From Gorsachius magnificus (Eukaryota; Chordata; Aves; Pelecaniformes; Ardeidae): DNA of 64,000 nt. Below, in pieces: positions 12,959-28,149 of this stretch. The DNA is taken from positions 199,934,510-199,998,509 of the forward strand of contig CM067081.1 of the NCBI GenBank assembly GCA_034008185.1, in the 5' to 3' direction. Both the position numbers and the translations under genes were made by a program. Each line of letters begins with the position of its first letter. Position 1 is the first letter of the stretch. Below the pieces are notes generated by a model. The model saw only the letters and a list, made by a program, of their open reading frames with translations. It made no database searches and was not told the DNA's origin.

Positions 12959-14320
12959 TTATAGCTTCATTACTCACACACTGTCATTTCTCATTTAAGC
13001 AAAAAGAATTGGTTTTAAGTTTTGTTTCTGTCAATTAAAACTCACTTTGAATGTTTCATAGTAATAGCTTGTCATCAAAAGAATAAATTATTTAAGAACA
13101 AACAATTCCTAATATATTTTAAAAGTGCACAACTGTTGGCACAAGAAGTCCAGGATCAAAGACTGGATTCATCCTGACTAACTGCGGTCAGCTCACTAAT
13201 GTTTCGTCTGCAGACAGGTTTTTGGGCAAAAAGATCAGCACCCCTAACTGGCAGTTCAGATCTAGCTGTCTTTGGTAATCTATCTGAATAATAGCACTAA
13301 AATAATAATAACATAGTATTTCCCTGACTGATGAATGATCACAGGTTCCAATTCTCAGTTGTGAAGGCGGCACAAGTAGGATTGGAGAAAATATTTGAAA
13401 GTATCTTTGTGATTAGATGCTTATCATCTATTGGGAAAATACTCATTTAAATTCTTAGTATATTTTTCTTCAAATACTGGTATATGAGTATAATTTTTTG
13501 CTGGTGATGTTCTCCAGCATTGCTGCTCTGAATATGAGACTCCCATGCCCATTTTCTACAGTCGTTGCAATACAGTTGACGCTGTAATACGTTTTTGAAA
13601 ATTGACATGACCTCTTTGATTAGAAAGGAGGAATTATCTGAATTATTATACTGAATTTGTTTTAATGCGCAACTGAGAAACCTGAAAACTTCACATAGGA
13701 AGAAATGGAAATGTTCAAAACATACATGTTTTAAAAACTTCACATTAAGTTCAGGGTTGGAAGAAGGAAAGTGTTTCTGATTGTGCCAAGGACTTAGTGC
13801 CTTCACTCATTCAAAAAAAAAAAAAAAAAGAAAAAGTAAAAAAAGGTCTCTAATTATCAAGAACATAAACTCTATGAAAATATTACATAATTTCCTTAAT
13901 AAATGCATTTCAAGATAATTTTCTATACCTTGCAAATGTTAAAAAATCTTTTGGCATTATATCCTATTTTGATACATTTTCTGACTGCTAAGAAAATAAA
14001 CTATGAATACATTAGGGTTTTTTCTTTATAATCAGACACTCTATTTTGGAGAAAGGGATATTTTTTTCACTTTTTTTTTTTTTTTACAAAAGCCCTATGT
14101 AACTATGGAATTGGAGACATAATGAAAATACTATCATCATCTTCATTTGCTCCAGTTTTAAAAATCTGGCAACAAGTAACAAAAGAAAAACAGGTTCGCA
14201 TTTTGCCCCAGATGAATCAGAGCTAAAATTGTCACATGTTCAAGCAGTCAGCTCCATTGTGTGTTTCAATGGCTCATCCTGTGTTTGGAAGAAAAATCAT
14301 GCTCATTAGGTCAGTCATGC

Positions 14321-14525
14321 TCATACTGTAATTTTCTCCTGTATTTGAGATCCTGCTGTCCTCATGTGTACAGGCATAATTCGCCTCAAGTCCAGGATCT
14401 GTACTCTGCTACTCTCCTTCCTCTGTCCCTTTAGGATCTTGAACTCCACTATTTCATGATAGCTACAGCCAAGATTGCCACTCTTTGTCACGTCCCCAAC
14501 AAGCTCTTCCTTGTTCATGAGTAGC
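14321..14525 (-). mobile_element. CR1 LINE fragment, endonuclease C-terminal part
   Basis: On the minus strand, 14518 down to about 14370 encodes a stretch starting NKEELVGDVTKSGNLGCSYH and continuing to a 'LDLRR' motif. It closely matches the end of the CR1 AP-endonuclease domain and the linker after it ('NKEGLVGDV...LGCS.HE...L.FRR' pattern). The frame is open for about 65 codons only because the fragment is short. It is an isolated internal piece with no 3' terminal repeat. Confidence 0.7.
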
Positions 14526-14539
14526 GCACACCAGTACTG

Positions 14540-15060
14540 ATAGGGTAATGATGTGAAGTGCTTCTTACATCAGTAAAAACAATTTTACATCATGAAGTTT
14601 ATGTCCAGTGCTTGATCATCTTGTATCTCTTGTTTGAACTCTATTCAACATTACCATACCTTGCTTGCTGTGAGGACACTAAAATGGAGAACAGTATTCC
14701 AGCAGCAATTTTGCCAGTGCTATGTAGAGAGGCAAAACTGCCTTTTTGCTTCTTGTTACCCACTATAGATATACGAAGGTTTCATTAGGCTCTTTCACTG
14801 CAGTGTTGTGCTAAAAGGTCATGCTGAGGCGATTAGCTAACGACCCCTAAATCTTTCTATGAATCGCTGCTTTCCAAGACAAAATGTCATTATGGATTAA
14901 TAATAGTCATGCATCCTTCCCTGTGTTTAGTTTCACATTTACTGAAATACTGGAGCTTCTGTTTGGCTGACATTGAAGGTAGCAGGTTTTCTAAGTACCT
15001 TAAATCCTCCTCTGTTTTTATTAGACTTAAATATATAATTCTCTGATTTACAGTCACCAA
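14540..15060 (-). mobile_element. Ancient CR1/L3-class LINE fragment
   Basis: Read on the minus strand, this matches the pattern of old amniote CR1/L3-type RT C-terminal sequence. The clearest anchors on the plus strand are a block around 14685-14740 (cagcagcaattttgccagtg then agaggcaaaa) and a block around 14840-14885 (gacccctaaatctttct then tcgctgctttccaagac). These sit in the order and spacing I recall for such repeats. No frame is open. It lies on the same strand as the neighbouring endonuclease fragment but in the wrong order to be one element, so they are probably two insertions. Boundaries are approximate. Confidence 0.5.
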
Positions 15061-18000
15061 GCCACATTCTCAGATGGTGTAAATCAATGTGACTTGCTGT
15101 TTACCTCAAATAATGATTTATTCCACACACTGCAGTTGCTGAAATGAAGCATAAAAAGACATCTATATGATATACATTATTGGCTGCTTTACACATGATA
15201 AATAAAGATTAATATTAAAAATTATATTGCATAGAAAGTGAACTCACAATTATTTGGAAAAATGAGTCATTTAGATGTGTTAGTTACACAGAAATTAAGA
15301 CATGATTCTTTCAATCAAAGCATTGAATACTCTGAGAGATGACATTGGTGTACGGCTGTTGTTCCTCTGAGGCTTTCTTTATCTACTTGAGTGAATCCCC
15401 CTTCTCATTTTTACCCCCTTTCCCCCATAAATACATACGCTTGTGTTCAGTAAGCCTTTCTCTTTCCTGGAATGGACTCCTGTGATTCTTCCATTCTCAG
15501 TCACTAGGCAGATCAAGTGTATTTTCCTCAGTAGGCACAACAAATTCAGGTATGTACTGCTCATCACTTAATGACTGTATGAATACAATGGCCTTTAAAA
15601 CTCATTCTTAAAAGAAAATATCATTTAAGATGAAACTCACTCTGTTGAAAAAAAGGATTCCATTTAACCTGCATTACTTTTTTTTTCTCTTCTGGAGACA
15701 GAGAAGCTGTTTGTGAAGCAGCTACTGGCTGAATGTACTTCCTTTCCTCTGCAAAACCAAATCAGAGCTGCCTTGTTCCATCATGAAGAGAACAAAAGGA
15801 GGTGAATCGGGAGGAGGTCTGTACCATAGCCAGAGCACTGCTGTATTTCTGAAGGAGTAAGTGAATGAGTTAAGAGGTGGAGGAAATGTTGAGGAAGAAA
15901 CACATCTTGGTACAGTTCATTCTTTGTGTTTGTGGATGAAGTGTGCTGTCAGATCCTGGAGCCAATACCATATGGAGAATGCAGGCAAGATTATTCCTAT
16001 CATAACCTGCTGTTCTATTCAAATATGTGTGTCTGGAGGCACAGAGAGGAAGAGCAAAGAAATCATGCCTCCTGCATTATCTTGCCCAGTAGTCTCCCAT
16101 TTTTATTGTTGTTGCTGTGCAGCAGCGCAGATTTGATCCTTTATAATATTTATAATATTCATGAGCTCACAGAAGCATGTCTGACTTTCTGCAGATCCCC
16201 CAATGCCTGACAAATGACACCACCTTCATTCCCCTCTCACAGAGAATTTGCCGTTGTTGCCCTAAATCCTCGTGTTTTTCCGAGCCTCATTAGACATTTA
16301 CAGATAACTTGGAAGAAGCCACAACATTAAAGTCAATGGTTCTGATTGCGAAGACACTGTTATCTGGGCTACTGTCCACTTACCTTCCTGCATATGAGCA
16401 GACTTTCACTGAATTGATTCTGTACAAGATATCGTTAAACATTGCCTTATGCAAGTCAATCCCTTTACAATATTCAGACAAATTTATATAGCTATATCAT
16501 ATTCAGAAATAATCATCACACAACTTCAAATTAATCACATTTGTACCTTTCCAACATTTACCATGAGTTTTTCTCAAATTAGGTCAGTTCACTTTTCCTT
16601 TCTTATCATGCCAAAAATTGCCTCAAATGCCATTTTTTTCTGTGCTGCTGAAGCTGATCAGTAGTTGTTTCGCCATGAAGATCTATATACATTAAAGGAA
16701 ATGGAAAAGTTGCTCCTGTATTTCAATGAGGAAAGCTTTTGCTCACTGACCTGCAAATGCTACAGAAAAATCTATTTCAAATTGAATGTTGATCCAAATA
16801 AGAAAGGACTGTACCACATCACATGAAAAAGAAGCACTTATCATCCAATTATTAATTCTTTGCTAAAGTCAATCCATCTTGCTTTCTGAAATTGTGCAAC
16901 GAACACAAAAAGCAGCTGGGTCTCTTGTTAGCCATGGAATTAGGGTAAAATTATAGCAACAGTTATAATGCTAAATCCTGACCTTTCTGTTACAGGGCAG
17001 AACTGTTTTCTCATTATGTGTATAATGCTAGGGATAAGAGAACCCAATACATTACCAGAGCTCCTGTTATAGACACAAGTAATGATAAAGAATGAAGGAA
17101 TTGAGATGCCACTTTCTGAATAAAAATGCTTGCTTCCTGCTGTAAGACTTTTCAGGGCATGTTGCAGTAATGTGCTGTGGGAGCCACTTTTCTGCTCTTC
17201 CAAGCAGGATCAAAATGTATTGTTACACCTTTTGCTGATTACAGCACATACACAAGGCAAGTGATGGGCACAGAACATAAAATACATCCTGCATCAATAT
17301 ACCAGACTGTTTAAAGCCTCATTTTGCAAGTGGAGCATTTGTTTCCTATGTCCTTTTTTATGAAAGAAGACACAACACTGAGAAATGTTTTCCTGTCTCC
17401 ATCACAGCATCAATGGAACAGGACACAAGACAGCATTATTCTATGCTTGATTTGTTTTAAAGCAGGAATTTAAAAGTACTTATGGTATTTTTATCACATG
17501 TCAAAAATCTTGGTAAATAGAATTGAATTTTTGGAAATTCATTTGTAGTTCACAGCATATGTCTCAGACCCTCCCTAAGGAAGAGCCATAGATGGGTGAA
17601 ATGACAACCCACATAGGTGTAGAAACCAACAGATTTTGCTGTCCTGGCACCCTGGATAGACCATTCTGCTTGAACTAGTCCAAAGCAAGTGACTCAAATC
17701 AAGCATCAAATCAAAATGGAAGTTTTGTATATTTCATAATATTATAAGTGGGAAAGGTAACTGAAAATGCAGTAGTATAAAGATAAACAGAACCTAAAAG
17801 CTTTGAAAGGAAGAAGAAAAAAGTCCCACACATCAAATATGCTTACTGGAGCTTATCCAGCTCTGCCGAGCTTCCCTCTGTTTTCTTTCACTAAGCTGCC
17901 CTGACTATCCAACCAAGTAACAATCTTCAGTTTGGTGCATGCGATAATGCACACTTTCCAAAATCCTGTCAAAAGATATGTTTGTTGACACACTCTCAGA

Positions 18001-21000
18001 AATATAAATGTTTCCAGGTGAGTATAATGACTGTGTTGGTATTTTTTTAAGTCAGCAATGACTGCTCCAGAGAAACCAGCTATGAGAAATATGCTTCATT
18101 ACAGTCAGTAGAATCTGGACTTCAGAATGATGGAATGAAAGCTAAAGCTGTGACTTTTGGGGGATAGATGAAATCTGCTTTTAATCTTCTAATTTTATTT
18201 GCTGTCCATAGCTTTTTTTCTGTCACCTTTATCGTCATATGCAACCTCAAGCTTCTAGACAGACTGATGAAATTTCACAGATGTCTCAGAAAATTGTAGA
18301 GTAGGCCAACTTTAGGAGTATCTCTTGCAGGCACGTTCCACCTCATTTTAATTAAGGTATCAAGATATATGTATATGTCCTAAATTACAAAGGCAAGCAA
18401 GTTGACCGGGAAGCTGCAGTGTGCTGACTTTGTATATGCATGTTGAAGTTCTGCTTCTGAAAGCTGTACCTAGTGATTCCAAACTTTTTACTTAAGATTA
18501 TAAACCTGTCCATTCTGAAAACTTTTCAGTAACAAGAAAACTTAACATTATACACAGTTCCTGATAATTCCTTCTTTGTGCCCTTTTTTGTCTTTTATTT
18601 GTCTTGATATTTTTGCCTAGCTAGCTTAAATGAAAGTTTAATAGATACGTTACACATAATAAATGAAAAATTAATTCAGTGCTAAATCTCATTAAATCCC
18701 AAGTGTAATGAATTATGAAGTCATGTTAAACACATACATATGTACTTGCATACATTTATAGGGAATAGTTACTTATTTTCTGTGATTGTCATTGTTTTTC
18801 CCATGCCAACCATAACCATTAGCAGGTATAAATATTGCCCAAATTTTTCAAAACTGATTCAAGGTTTTAGATGCTTCCATTACGAGATATCTGGGACAAA
18901 AGGTGATTTTTATAGAATAACTTCTTGGTACCTCATGGGCAATATGTTTTGATAAGGGGTTTTCAGCTGAGGCATTCAGAAGTTATTTTCTGAGTTCTTG
19001 GAAACTAATATTTAATTCAGAAATGTTCTTGTGAAAAATAAATTTCTCTAAGGAGCAAGAGAGTTGCATTTACAGTTTTAAGTTAGAAAAGAACTAACAT
19101 GTATGTGACTAGCATTTGCACTCAGGCCTTCTGAAGAAGGTAGACAGCCGTGTGTGTGTAGACAAATGGGCTTGTTACTTCATCCCATCCTGATGTCTGG
19201 TTCTCAGAATCGCTGTGTTTAACTGTGCCTGCTGAGAACACAGTGGAATGCCATGTTGGATGTTATATTTGAAAGATTTTTTGTAGGAATCCTTTAGCTA
19301 AAGAGTTTGAAGACTATTCTCTCTGTGTGACAAGTGTGAAGGAAAAATCTATTTCTGAATGCCTCAAAAGCAAAAAGAAGATGTGTTCTGGTTTTGATGA
19401 TTTTTCTTTATAATCCAGGCCTCAGGTATTCCACAGAACTTTGGTTTTGTTTCAGTGAAGGCTCACTTTTGCTTTTTATTTCTCTCCATGGTTGAACATT
19501 AAGAAATTCCTGACACAGAATGCAGTAAATGTTTTCAGCTTCAGTCTTCCAACTTCTAAGTTATGTCTTCTTGTTTCAGAAAACGAATACACAGAATGTT
19601 TTCATTTGCCTGTTTGACAAATATGCCTAATGCTCAATAACTTATCTTTGAAATTAACCTGTCAGACTAATCATGACACAAATATAATGATGAAACATTG
19701 CTCTGCTCTAAAGATGAATTTCTGTAGCAGTCATAACTGGCCTCTGGGGCGTCACTGATTGATGAAGCAATACTTTAATAGAAATTGAGCTAATTTATGT
19801 GCAGGTCTACACAGAAAAATCTACATATTCTACGATGTGCAGATTCATTTGGCTAACCATCAACAATATGATGAAGGCTGTAGACTTTGATTTGTGTTTG
19901 GTCCAGAGTCATGTGTTAAAATGATGTATATATTAACCTAGAACAGAATGAAAATATACGTGCCCATGTGTATCCTGTTTCTGCATTGTACATTATTTCT
20001 TTGCAATATACCACTTTAGGATAAGAAGAAAATATTTAACTTTGAAAATATCTGGCAACTAATTATTAAGCTAAAATTAATTTTTTTATATACTGACAAA
20101 TTTTACATAGTAAAGAAGCTATAAAACACATACTACCAAATTCAAGCCCAAACCTGTACTTTCTCTAATTAGCTGTTAACAACCTGTAAAGTTAATCCCT
20201 GTATTCCTTGCCTGATTAAAGAGGTACAGAAATTGTAATAATTCTAGCATATAGTATCAGCTATATGCTCTTACCTTTTTTACTTCTTGTAATATAGTGC
20301 AGATTTTACAACATGCTGGAAGAAATCAAACAAGGACACAAGGTCTTAAAATAATCCAGTGAAGCTGAATTTTCAAAATACGTTCCTTTCAAAAACTAGA
20401 AGTGAGAATATATGGATTTGCAAATCATGTAATATAATGATATCTAGTAAATTTATTTGCGATTTTTTTGGGTTTCGTTTGGTTTTGGGAGGGTTTATCA
20501 TTGTTGCTTTTACAATTGCCTTGCAATGTAAGACTATCTGCCAGTCTAGGAATACTTAATCTATAAAATGTTCATTTCCTAGAAAGATAAGAGCTAGCCT
20601 TGTGGCATTCTACTTTGGGTTGAGCTAAGTCATGTCTTGGGCTCAATAACTATATTGACTAGCTCTCCACTGATATGAAGGCAGCTTAAAATGGCTTTCT
20701 CAGTTACAGAAGCCTATGCCGTAAGACATGCTGTCCTGCCATGTTGCTTTCATTTTATTATCACATCTTTTTTTACCACTGTTTCACTCTTTACACATTG
20801 GCTTTCAGTCAGACGGCCTAGATTCGTGATTGTCTCAAAATGTTCTTGTGCAGCTGTTCTATGAGGATACCACAGAATGAATGTTTTAATAACGTCATTA
20901 CAATGTCTTGGAAGCGTAAAGCCTCTGTTCCTTTTGTTAATTAGCTGTAAACTGATAATTATTTCCTGAAATTACCTAAATATGTGCACAGGTCAAGCCC

Positions 21001-24000
21001 AATTGCCTAAAAAAAAAGAAGACAAAAGACTGTTAACAAATGGTTTCTTACATACACATACACATATGGAATTCAAAAGAAAAGCTCTTCATATGGGTAG
21101 GATATTCATGAAGGATGGATATTATGACATTTATGTATATGTGAAACTAAATGTCAAAGGCAAAGGGAATTTGTTTCCACCTCTGCTTTCCAAAAGTCAT
21201 ACAGTTTCTTTAAGTGGTAGGATTTATTTAGGAGGAAGATATCATATTTTTTTGTGGTATTGCAGAGAAAATGAAAAGACCTTTTAGCAGGATTTATTGA
21301 ACAGAGTTCAATATGGGTCTTCCAATCAGCGTCTGAAAGATCTCTTCATCTACTTGAATTTATCCAGGAGTTCATCTCAGTTGCTTCTACATAATGCATT
21401 ATTTAGTGGGAGCATTGTGTACAGAATTACCTAACTATTTTCTATTTTACTCTAATGCTTCTGCAAGAAGCTATTATTTTCTGAGGCGAGGAAAAGCATA
21501 CATTAATTTTCCTATAATTGCCATCTCCAGTTCTTTAGACTCATAAATGACCCTTTTTTCCCTTTGATCAAAAGAATTTGAAATGCTCTGAAACTTTGAA
21601 TTAAAGTTCTCTTCAGTTCAGACTGTGTATTTTTTGAGGAACTTCATCCACCAACATATTTTAAGGAAGAATCTGGTGATAATTTGTTTGGGATGAAATG
21701 GATTTGCTTATTTGTTTGATTTTGGGTGTACAACAGTGGCCCAATCATCTTCATTTTTGTATCATAACCATTTCACAGAATTTAGGAACAAAATAATTAA
21801 CAGCAAAGCTTGTCCTTCCTAACTTCAAGAAATAAGCCACTGGGCATGTAGCTTAATCAAATACTCTTAGAGCAAACTGTTTACATGCAGTCATGTACAA
21901 TATCAGACAAGTTATGTACCAGTTCAGAGGAAGGAACTAGTACTATATATTCTATCAATATTTTTCAAATATTTCCACTCTTTTCCAAAGATCTTTTTCT
22001 TTTCGAACTCTGGCTTACAGATATATATGGCGGCTGAATTTATCACATTTTGCAAAAGGTTCACTCAAGTTTCTTCAATGAGATTTTAAGACTCATGTTT
22101 AAGCCTGTCCTCAGTGTTGTCTTTATTCTACTTCTCATTTTATGACCCTGATATCTTAGAAATATACTGGAGAAATTTGGGTCTGTCTCTAATCTTCAAT
22201 GTTCTTCAATGTCAGCTATCCTGAAGCACTCTCCTTTGAACAGGTAAACACAGAGACTTACTAAAACTTTCAGTTTCCCTGGCTTGGGAAATAGAGACAT
22301 GATAGTGATGGTAGTTTTCTTACACAAAGCCTTTTCTTACACAAATGCATCTTTGATAGAGACCTTTGAAAACCCAGCAAAATATATTAGCTGTTCCCCT
22401 AATGGGTAGTTTCCCTGAATTACTGGAGGACTAGACTGTTTCCACTTCATGTAGACTTTCCTGTGCAGTCTGAGAGAGCACCATGTCAGCTGAGGAAGCA
22501 CAGAGAGGGACAGGGCAAGGACACTGCCTCTGCAAGGCTCCTCTCTCAGTATGGAGCCCTGTCTGGGTCAAATATGGATGAAAGGCTACGTCATCACTCT
22601 GCCTTCCTCTTTACAGATAGTCTGGGGATGTGTATCTTTCCGCGTCATGTAGAGTCTAGGGACTTCCTCTGAGTGCGATGTGAGGAAGAGTGGAAAGAAG
22701 GCTTCTTGTGTTTTCTGTGTTCTCCTCCCTACCTCCATGCAGCTGCACAAAGGTTCAGTTTGTCCTTAACCTGGCAGTTATTGGGTACTTTTTCATTCAG
22801 CCTTTAGGCAGGCTTTTTAGCTGCTTTAGAGCCACAGTGAGCAGTTTAAACTATGCAACTTTTTGGTGAAGTAAATAATGAGCAAACTCTTAAAATAGGA
22901 CCAAATATTGTCTCCGACATAAAAAAGAAATATAGTTTTGTTCAAGTTGGGACTTGGCTATCTTGCTCAATGTGTTTCCTGTGATGGGTTGATGTTGACT
23001 TTGCTGAAGGGTGCCTTCTTTCACACAGTTGAAGAGTATTTTGGCAGCTCTAAGATCTGGATATTGCCTGCTCCAATCTGTCTGCCAGATCACACTATGA
23101 AATTTGAAACAGAAACCTAAATTAGTATCACAGAGGATGTCAGACAACGTTACACATCCTTATATTGCAGCTTGCCTAGGAAGCTGAAATTACATAAGGC
23201 TACATATATTTTTGCTGTGCCCAAGGTTTTAAGGTACGCTTCTATACAAATAGAGTCTATAATGGGAGATGGAACTTGTCCTGTATGAAGTCTTGACCAA
23301 TGCCTAGGTACAAAATAGTGAAAAATACATTTTAAAAGTATAAATATGTTAACATCACCCACTGCTGCATAAACCAAGTTCAAAAATATACATCATGCAG
23401 ATGTTTATGCTTTAGGGCATAAGTCAAACACTAAACAGCCTGAGGGCAGGAATATATTTTCCCTCTGGGCAGTTGTGTGTTACAGACCTTTCTGACTTTT
23501 CTCAAAAGAATTAGCTGTTACTTATTTTTCAGAAAAGCAAACTGGACCAACTGAAATAATGGTTTAAGCCAAAACAGCACTTCTGTAAATTCTGCAGTAC
23601 AAGCAATTTTTGCCTTACATCAGAGGTATGGCTTTCTCAAACAAGCAGCACAATAAGAGCAGAAATACACCCTGGCATTTGCCTGCATAGCAAATTGCAG
23701 TGACCTATATTTGTCTTCTTCAACCAATCTCAGTAGCCTCTGTAATGATCAAATTGATGGTTTAAAGGTATGGATCACTGGAAGTAATAAAACACGATGT
23801 TTCCCTTGTATTTCAGCTTTGAAATGGTTGAGAACTTGTGGCATGTAGCCACCAAAAATACATCACAATAATTTTCTGAATTTAATGATTTGTGGTTATG
23901 TAATCCCTCAAATACGCCAGTAGCAATCTTTTTAAAACTGATTGATTTTGACCCATGGCTTTCTCTATGGTTTCTTCTGTATAAAACAGCACTTCAAAAC

Positions 24001-27000
24001 ATTCTTTAACTTGATCTTTATGGTATGCATTTTATTTTCATTTCCAATTGCCATTTCTTTTAAAGTAGCATTTTATTTAGTATCTTACAGGATTGCTTCT
24101 TGGGCACAAGTGACACTACTATGGTATGTTACTACAGTAATATCTCTTACATTTAATGCAATTCCTGACCAAGCCAAGCTACATAACCACAAGGGAGAGA
24201 GCTGACCTAATAAACATTAAAGTAACTGTGTAGCTGGAGTAACATATTTTGCCCTTTATTTCATTTATACTACACATCTCATGTACTGCTCTTCCTCTTA
24301 AAATAATCCCACAATGTACCCTCACAAAAGTGTTTTGCACAGGGTCATTTTTGAATGGAAGACTGTGCAGACTGCACCAACTCTTATTTCATGTATTTGG
24401 AAACACACAGGCACTTAACCAGACTCTCAAACAATGAGGATTTTGGCAAACTGTAACCCAGGTTTGGTTGGTAAGTAAATTCTTCCTTCACACATCTCCG
24501 ATGTTTCAGATTCCCATGGGAAATCCTTCATTTTGTACTAGTCATCCAGTCTCTTGAGGAACAGCTGTAAAACAAAACTCCAGTTCCTAAGTGTGAAGAG
24601 AGACAACAATACACACTATACCTGACATATCTGTAGCACCAGTCTCCCTGTGGAACAGATTTTAGTATGAGTACTCAGCAGTCTTTTGTAGAAACAAATT
24701 AATTTATCCAGTTGTACTATAAAAGGTCCAGAAGGAGAAAACATAGGCCAGAATCTCCCATCCTCTAGAATCAGAACCATTCTTTTATGATAAGTCTAGG
24801 GTTTCACTTTGTCCCCAGGGTTTTATTTATTCTCGTTCTCAGCAGAGGGGTTAATCTCCAGCATAACTGGGTACTGTGTACTGCCTCCTGAAAGAGTGCT
24901 CTGTGAGGAAGATACATGAACAGCTGGTAAATAACTCTTCAGGGTATGGTGCCTGAGGGTAAAAAGCACTGCTCACCAGTTTTGCAGGGCTGATAAGAAT
25001 TATTCTGTGGTGTTGTATATAAATATAGAGGAAGGGAACCCTGTTATCAAAGAGTTAAATGCAACTTGAGACAAAGAGGCGTTACCCCAAGAATGGGCAC
25101 TATTATTTGATTGTAAGAGCAGGAAAGTAATGGACCACTAAAACAAAAGCTGAAGGGGTACAGCATCTATACAATATATTAGGCCTATGCCAGATTCAAC
25201 TGATATAGCACAGTGATTATATCTATAAGAGAGCCTAGAAGGTAAGGATGCATACAATATTCAGGAAAGGGTTTTTTTACAGTTCTTGATCGACATAATT
25301 TTTGCATATCTGAGCAATTATGAGGAATACATTCCTTATTTTTAGCTGCATTAAATTTTTAAATCCTTGTCTGTCTTTTGTATAAAACGTTTTTATGTTA
25401 GCAGTACCAGCTGGCATACTGAAGTTTTCCAGGTATTACATAGCACATATAGTCATGGACTGAATTTGTAGACTTTGTTACATAAAAGAAGATCCTGTTA
25501 CATGCAATAAAACCCTGGAGATAGGATTGTATATGCTTCAGCTACAGTGACTACTATAAATCTATATCTTTCAAACTTTTATTTCTTGCAGCCATGTTCT
25601 GGGGGGGGTGAGGGGGGAGGATTAATAGCCAAACATAGTCTATAAATCATGCTCTTCTGATAACCAAATGAGCGGAATATGCTCAGCAGACGCTAAAGTC
25701 ATCAAGTTAGGCAATGGATCTTGGCAGCAAATTTAACTCCTGACAACTCTGACAACTTTTCTATGAATTACTTATTTAAAATTGAAACCTAAGTTTCTAA
25801 TTCTGAAAAGTACAAACCTACCAAATTAGATCTAGCATATTTTCCCAGTCTTGCAAAAATTCATGTCACCTGATGCGGTTACAAGTCAATATCACTCCAG
25901 GAAGCATGTTTATTTTTATTAGATTAATTTCATCCCATATGTTCCCTTGCAGTTATTTCCACCTGTTGGGAGACATGGTCCACACTTTTAATTCAGACTA
26001 GATAAGTTCCTTACATGAGAATCAGCCCTAGATATTTTAACCTTCTGAATCTGAGCTGAATATTTGTTTAATTACGTGTAACTCCCCATGAGAAACTAGA
26101 GCTTTACACTTACTGTGAAAAGGGAGAAGAAAGGGTCTGTTGAATGCTCCAGCACCACCTGTTTGCTAAGAAAAGCTGTCATCCACAGGAAACTCCATAC
26201 CACTATGGCTCAGTGTCCTTTCTTTTGTGAACTGAAAGCCAGCGAGGAGTGAGCCTGCTAAAACTGTCTCTAGGTGAAATGCTTCAGTTTGACCAAGTAG
26301 AAATATGATGGTGCACAATGGGAGGTGAAGAAGGGCAATATCCAAAATTTATACCATGAACAGAGTAACAGGAGAGGTAAAAGGCCAGAACAGGCAGGTA
26401 GAGGTGCTGATGCATATGACAAAGACCAAAAAGTCAATTTCAGAGAGACAAGGAGAACACTGAACAATGCATTATAGGTGGGCTGATGAAATAATCCTGT
26501 TAGCAATGGTTTTTCGGGCAAGGCAGACAAAGTATCTTATGGGCCCCTGTATAGAGGCCTACAAACACTGAAATTAGAAGTAAATTAAGCTGCCGGAGTA
26601 AACATTCATGACTATTGTGCCTTCTGCTCTCAAGCTGGGATTGGGAGAAGAGATTCTTTCTTGCTGAAAGTGTATGGATGGTGTCTCTTGTCCTTGTCCT
26701 TTTCCCCTGAGTTTTCATAACTCTATGGGAAAGTTTCTTTTGCTTCTTCAGTTTAACTGTTTAACCAGCATGCTCCAAATTCACAAATTTCTCTGTATTT
26801 TCTCTATTTTGGTGTAAATTCTGAGGAAGATACCTGGAAGATAACTATAGTACAACTTTCTTAGTCACCTGTTCTTGTACTTTGTAGTGAAGGACCTGTG
26901 CATTTCAGAGTGAAGGAACTATACAGTATGGATATTTGAGTCTGTATTCACAAATATTAGTCTTCAAAAATTGCAGATTTGTGTAAATAGGTTTTAAACT

Positions 27001-28125
27001 AAAGACTGACATATTTGGTTCATCTGAGGCAGCAGGCTATGCAACTATGAAGACATGAGTGCAGATTAGAAGACAACATAAGGATTACTTTCATGGTTTT
27101 AAATTTACCTACACTTGGTTGAGAATTCAGTAGTGATAACACAACAGCTCTTCACAGTAAGAAAAGCATTACTACAATGATGCAGTTCATCCATATTAAT
27201 ATTTCTTAGAAAGAATAATCTTTTTTAACATCATATAATGACAATTTACAGGTGACACTTATTACCTCTTGCAGAACCTACTTTAAGCCAAAATAATTAA
27301 CAATGGCATCAATGATACCTTGCACAGTAGCACCATATTCGACAGTTTTAATGCTGTGCTCCAAACTGGTGAATTTGTTGGGAAAATGTAAATTATCATC
27401 TAATTTTTATTCCACCTGTCCCTGTTTTTCCCTCCTGCCTTTCAGAAATATAAGGCACCAAACTGAAGAACTGAAAGGATGGAAATATTAATTCAATGCA
27501 TCTATAGATGCAAAGGTAGAAATGAAATCTGTGTAAATTTGTGCTTGTGTTAATATTGATGTATTTAATATTGGTGTATGGTTTGGGATACCTGTGTGCT
27601 AGAGGCAATCTTCCTCCTCCTGGCTGCAACCTGCCATCTGAATGTGGGCCTTAGGGAAAAAGCAACGAGCCCTCACCACTGCCTGAATCCTTTGAGAAAG
27701 GATCAACTGGAATTTGTGTGTTTGCATATGATGTCTTCAACTTGTCATATACACTGTTACTATACCTTCTGGCTGACTTTAGAGACTTTTAATATGAGTA
27801 CTGAGTTATATCTTCTGGCTATTACTGTAATGTCGTATTGTTTTGTTCCAAGTTATTAATCATATTTTCAAAGTATCTAAAATTTTGGCAAATATTTCAC
27901 ACTTTAAAGTGTTTACTACCTATGAATTTTCAGTCCCTTAAGGGGCAGGTAGGTGTTTTGAGAGGCCTCTCATTTTGGCCAAGGAATCCACATGATCTTT
28001 TTAACTGAATCTCAGAGCCTGAAGCCCAGTGGAACGTAGCAGACAAATACCTGCATTTGTAATACATTTCTGTAAGGATATGAAGGGAGACAATCTGCCC
28101 TTTTAAGGTAGATGGTCAAGGACCT
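15061..28125. other. Long non-coding stretch, no gene seen
   Basis: About 13 kb without a recognisable gene or clear recent transposon. Open frames are short (100 codons or fewer) and have no known domain. Composition is AT-rich with scattered poly-T and poly-A. One strong G tract lies at 25601-25620. A patch around 15070-15100 (tctcagatggtgtaaatcaa) hints at an ancient amniote repeat, but too weakly to name. Conserved non-coding elements may be present; I cannot judge that from one sequence. Confidence 0.55.
25601..25620 (+). repeat. G-rich tract
   Basis: The tract is eight Gs, TGA, six Gs, A and GG, in otherwise AT-rich DNA. Runs of this kind can support G-quadruplex formation on the plus strand. 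There is no gene nearby to link it to. Confidence 0.6.
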
Positions 28126-28149
28126 TCTTCAGTGCAACAAGGGATAATA

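Larger units (their letters stand above)
9216..14320. other. Non-coding AT-rich stretch
   Basis: I see no gene. The stretch holds a short tandem duplication at 9300-9356, an AT dinucleotide patch at about 10247-10260, T- and A-runs (for example 13814-13830 and 14073-14087), and the inverted T-box-like pair at 12892-12958, listed separately. Open frames are short and unremarkable. Confidence 0.6.

Noticed and set aside
14321..14518. 65-codon minus-strand frame with conserved-looking protein text
   Set aside because: It is an internal piece of a CR1 endonuclease domain, so it is listed as a transposon fragment and not a gene.
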